From Planctomycetota bacterium (GTDB taxonomy: Bacteria > Planctomycetota > Brocadiia > Brocadiales > Bathyanammoxibiaceae), in the NCBI GenBank assembly GCA_030598065.1, contig JAUVQR010000061.1, positions 1-7,602 on the forward strand: a stretch of 7,602 nucleotides of DNA. The letters run 5' to 3'. This document shows, one piece after another, positions 5,788 to 7,602 of the stretch. Every line of letters begins with the position of its first letter. The stretch's first letter is position 1. The notes below the pieces were generated by a model. The model was given only the letters and a program-made list of their open reading frames with translations, made no database searches and was not told where the DNA came from. The translations under genes were made by a program, and so were the position numbers.

Positions 5788-5911
5788 GAAGGATACTGTA
5801 CATATTAAAGACGTAACACAAAAGAGGCAACCGGGCGGTACACAGTTTTGTCATGCTTCGGTAATACATATTAGTATGAAATCACAAATAATCTTGCGTG
5901 TAAGGGAATAA
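5786..5911 (+). CDS. Possible 41-aa peptide directly upstream of the radical SAM gene (speculative)
   Basis: An ATG-started frame of 41 codons ends with TAA at 5909-5911, 7 bases before the radical SAM ATG, and its 3' end contains the AAGGGA that would serve as that gene's ribosome site. The product begins MKDTVHIKDVTQKRQPGG and continues TQFCHASVIHIS, with one Cys, two His in the second half and a Gly-Gly that could separate leader from core. Small frames in this place are sometimes precursor peptides for PqqD-containing radical SAM maturases. Against it: there is no Shine-Dalgarno before the ATG, no Glu/Tyr pair as in PqqA, and a frame of this length can arise by chance in AT-rich DNA. Confidence 0.25.
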   Translation: MKDTVHIKDVTQKRQPGGTQFCHASVIHISMKSQIILRVRE

Positions 5912-5918
5912 ACAAACC

Positions 5919-7602
5919 ATGAGCGGTGTGACTGAAATCGGTGCAGGTACCGTATTATACAGGCCCGAATACCGCCGCCTGGATAACGGAAGGAACGGGA
6001 ACCATGTGCTCATTGACCCTGAGGGGCCGAACTGGATAGGGACCGACATAAGGGGTGAGGAGATACTGGGGTTCTACGACGGCCGTAGCACATTCGGTGA
6101 GGTGGTCAGGAGATATTCCGCAAGTCACGCCGACCTGGAGCCCTCAAACGCCTGGCTCCACGTGCATTCATTTACAAGAGACGCCCTCCGTAGCGGGTTT
6201 CTGTCCGCCGGTCCTTTTGAAAGAAGTCCGTACAGGGGCAGAGATGCATACCTGAAACTGGACAAGCTGAACGCCCTGTGGATACACACAAACGATTCGT
6301 GCAACCTCTCGTGCGCTCACTGCCTGGTAGACTCTTCGCCGTCGGGCGATAGCGGCCTGCCCGCCGGGAAGATTATTGGCGTCATAGATGAGGCGCGCAG
6401 GCTTGGCACCACTCAGTTCTACCTGACCGGGGGTGAGCCTCTCCTCAGACAGGACTTCTTTGAACTGGTGGAACACATCCTCAGCATTGACGGCTCAAGC
6501 GTTACGGTGCTTACAAACGGCACATTGCTGGACGACGGTAGACTGCTGAGGCTTCAGGGGTTTCCTGCCTCACGGTTTCACCTGCAGGTCAGTCTGGACG
6601 GCTCAAATCCGGACGTAAATGATCCCGTCAGGGGAAAAGGGAGTTTTTCCAAGATTGTCGACGGCATCAAACAGTCCGTGGACTCGGGCATCAGCGTAAC
6701 AGTGTCAACGGTAATCACGTCACGTAACGTGGAAGACGTCTGGCTGACGACAAAGCTGCTTCCCTCACTGGGCGCGCGCAATCACCACCTATTGTTCATG
6801 CATCATAGAGGAAGGTCTCTTGAAGGCCAGACGGAGGGCCAGGCGTCGTTCGAACCTGTGCCGGTACCCAGGCTTGTCGAGGCCGTAAGCAGGGCGAGAC
6901 AGGCGGGACTCGACAACGGGGTGACAGTGGACAACCTTTCTTTTCTGCGAATGCGCGTGGACTCACCAAGGTATACGAAGCATGACCTGAGCAACGCATG
7001 CTGGGACAGTTTGTGCCTGTACTCAGACGGCCATATCTATCCTTCCGCCGCGTTGGCGGGATACCGGGACCTGTCCTGCGGGCAAGTAGACGCGGACGTG
7101 ACCACACTGGAAGAGATATGGAAGGGTTCGGACGTCTGTAGAGATTTTAGACGCGCCAGCCTGCCCAATAAACAGGTCTGCGATAAGTGCGAGATACGGT
7201 TTATATGCGGGGGTGGCGACATCGAGCACTCATACCTGTATTCCAGCACGGCCGGTCGGCATAATGAAGATAATAAAGGCAATAATGAAGGTCGTCTGCC
7301 CCACCTCTTGTCAATGGACCCTTATTGCGGGCTCTACAAGACCATGATACCTGAGATGATGCATGACCTGGTTGAAAAGGCCAGCGGCAACGTTAACAGG
7401 GAATCCGGGTTTAATGCCCCCGGAGTCCTCAGGGGCAGGGGAGAGGGCGCGGCGTCTTCGGCGTGCGGCGCCGGTGGCGGCTGTGCGGGTGACGACAGCG
7501 CCGCCGCCAGTGAGGGCCTTGACGTGAGGACGCTGAGCTCAAACTGTGTGCTTTCGGCCGCAGAGGATACGCCGAGGCGCGCGGTGCGGGAGTTTTACGC
7601 CG
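5919..7602 (+). CDS. PqqD-like/radical SAM/SPASM protein, C-terminus beyond right edge
   Basis: The frame from ATG 5919 stays open for 561 codons to the end of the window. Residues 10-100 look like a PqqD-type peptide-recognition domain (GTVLYRP, HVLIDPEGPNWIGTD, GEEILGFYDGRSTFGEVV). The radical SAM core has C128-X3-C132-X2-C135 (CNLSCAHC) for the 4Fe-4S cluster, GGEP at 171-174, VLTNGTLL at 197-204 and VSLDGS at 224-229. A SPASM-type auxiliary cluster region follows: Cys361, Cys366, Cys387, Cys407, C421-X2-C424-X5-C430 and Cys470 (DPYCGLYK). CGGGD occurs where CGGGC is common. A polar insert (RHNEDNKGNNEG, about 450-461) interrupts it. The tail is Gly/Ala-rich with ACGAGGGC (515-522) and ends in RRAVREFYA, which faintly resembles the opening of ArsM/UbiE-type methyltransferases. 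Role: probable radical-based modification of a peptide or small molecule; substrate unknown. AAGGGA at 5903-5908, about 10 bases upstream, supports the start. Confidence 0.9.
   Translation, partial: MSGVTEIGAGTVLYRPEYRRLDNGRNGNHVLIDPEGPNWIGTDIRGEEILGFYDGRSTFGEVVRRYSASHADLEPSNAWLHVHSFTRDALRSGFLSAGPFERSPYRGRDAYLKLDKLNALWIHTNDSCNLSCAHCLVDSSPSGDSGLPAGKIIGVIDEARRLGTTQFYLTGGEPLLRQDFFELVEHILSIDGSSVTVLTNGTLLDDGRLLRLQGFPASRFHLQVSLDGSNPDVNDPVRGKGSFSKIVDGIKQSVDSGISVTVSTVITSRNVEDVWLTTKLLPSLGARNHHLLFMHHRGRSLEGQTEGQASFEPVPVPRLVEAVSRARQAGLDNGVTVDNLSFLRMRVDSPRYTKHDLSNACWDSLCLYSDGHIYPSAALAGYRDLSCGQVDADVTTLEEIWKGSDVCRDFRRASLPNKQVCDKCEIRFICGGGDIEHSYLYSSTAGRHNEDNKGNNEGRLPHLLSMDPYCGLYKTMIPEMMHDLVEKASGNVNRESGFNAPGVLRGRGEGAASSACGAGGGCAGDDSAAASEGLDVRTLSSNCVLSAAEDTPRRAVREFYA

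Larger units (their letters stand above)
5538..5918. other. Divergent intergenic region between cytochrome and radical SAM genes
   Basis: These 381 bases must carry the control signals for both flanking genes. I see a perfect AT-rich dyad (5761-5787), a short dyad CGGAA-TT-TTCCG (5562-5573) some 25 bp ahead of the cytochrome ATG, and a GC-rich self-complementary patch (5683-5700, GGCGC/GCGCC). A 41-codon open frame (5786-5911) abuts the radical SAM gene. No promoter in either direction is convincing. The stretch 5641-5720 is GC-richer than 5740-5918, which is markedly AT-rich. Confidence 0.5.

Noticed and set aside
5768..5797. Sigma-70-like TTGCAA-18-GATACT on the plus strand
   Set aside because: The -10 box matches only four of six bases and lies inside the small frame at 5786-5911. 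It may be real only if that frame is not.

Overview
The window looks like bacterial chromosome from an anaerobic or microaerobic organism that relies on cytochrome c. The evidence is a secreted pentaheme cytochrome c, a lipoprotein, an NtrC-type sigma-54 regulator and a radical SAM/SPASM enzyme. Coding DNA is moderately GC-rich but uses many AGG (Arg) and ATA (Ile) codons. This mix would suit Planctomycetota (Brocadiales-like), Nitrospirota or Desulfobacterota. I cannot decide between them from sequence alone, and no marker gene is present.

Layout. Five genes lie on the minus strand, read right to left. First comes a pentaheme cytochrome c (4068-5537), then a small lipoprotein (3404-3940). 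After a 310-bp gap come a soluble PAS histidine kinase (1999-3093) and an NtrC-family response regulator (641-2002), which overlap by ATGA. Last is the start of a haem-oxygenase-like metal oxidase gene that runs off the left edge (1-463). A 381-bp divergent region (5538-5918) separates these from one plus-strand gene (5919 to beyond the right edge). That gene encodes a PqqD-like/radical SAM/SPASM protein, and it stays open to the last base.

Regulation. The kinase-regulator pair has a good sigma-70-type promoter (TTGCAA, 18 bp, TATAAT) and a Shine-Dalgarno sequence. The oxidase gene has a near-consensus sigma-54 -24/-12 promoter (481-496) directly downstream of the sigma-54 activator gene. The simplest model is that the kinase senses a redox or ligand signal through a Cys-containing PAS domain, phosphorylates the regulator, and the regulator switches on the oxidase gene. 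A weaker -24/-12 match (4011-4026) lies upstream of the lipoprotein, so that gene may belong to the same regulon.

Possible system. A metal-binding PqqC/CADD-fold oxidase and a PqqD-PqqE-like radical SAM protein in one neighbourhood resemble the parts list of a PQQ-like or RiPP cofactor/natural-product pathway, here placed under two-component/sigma-54 control and next to an extracytoplasmic cytochrome and a lipoprotein. A 41-codon open frame (5786-5911) ends 7 bp before the radical SAM start and is a speculative precursor-peptide candidate. The functional link between the two arms is inference. No tRNA, rRNA, CRISPR array, insertion sequence or convincing terminator was seen.
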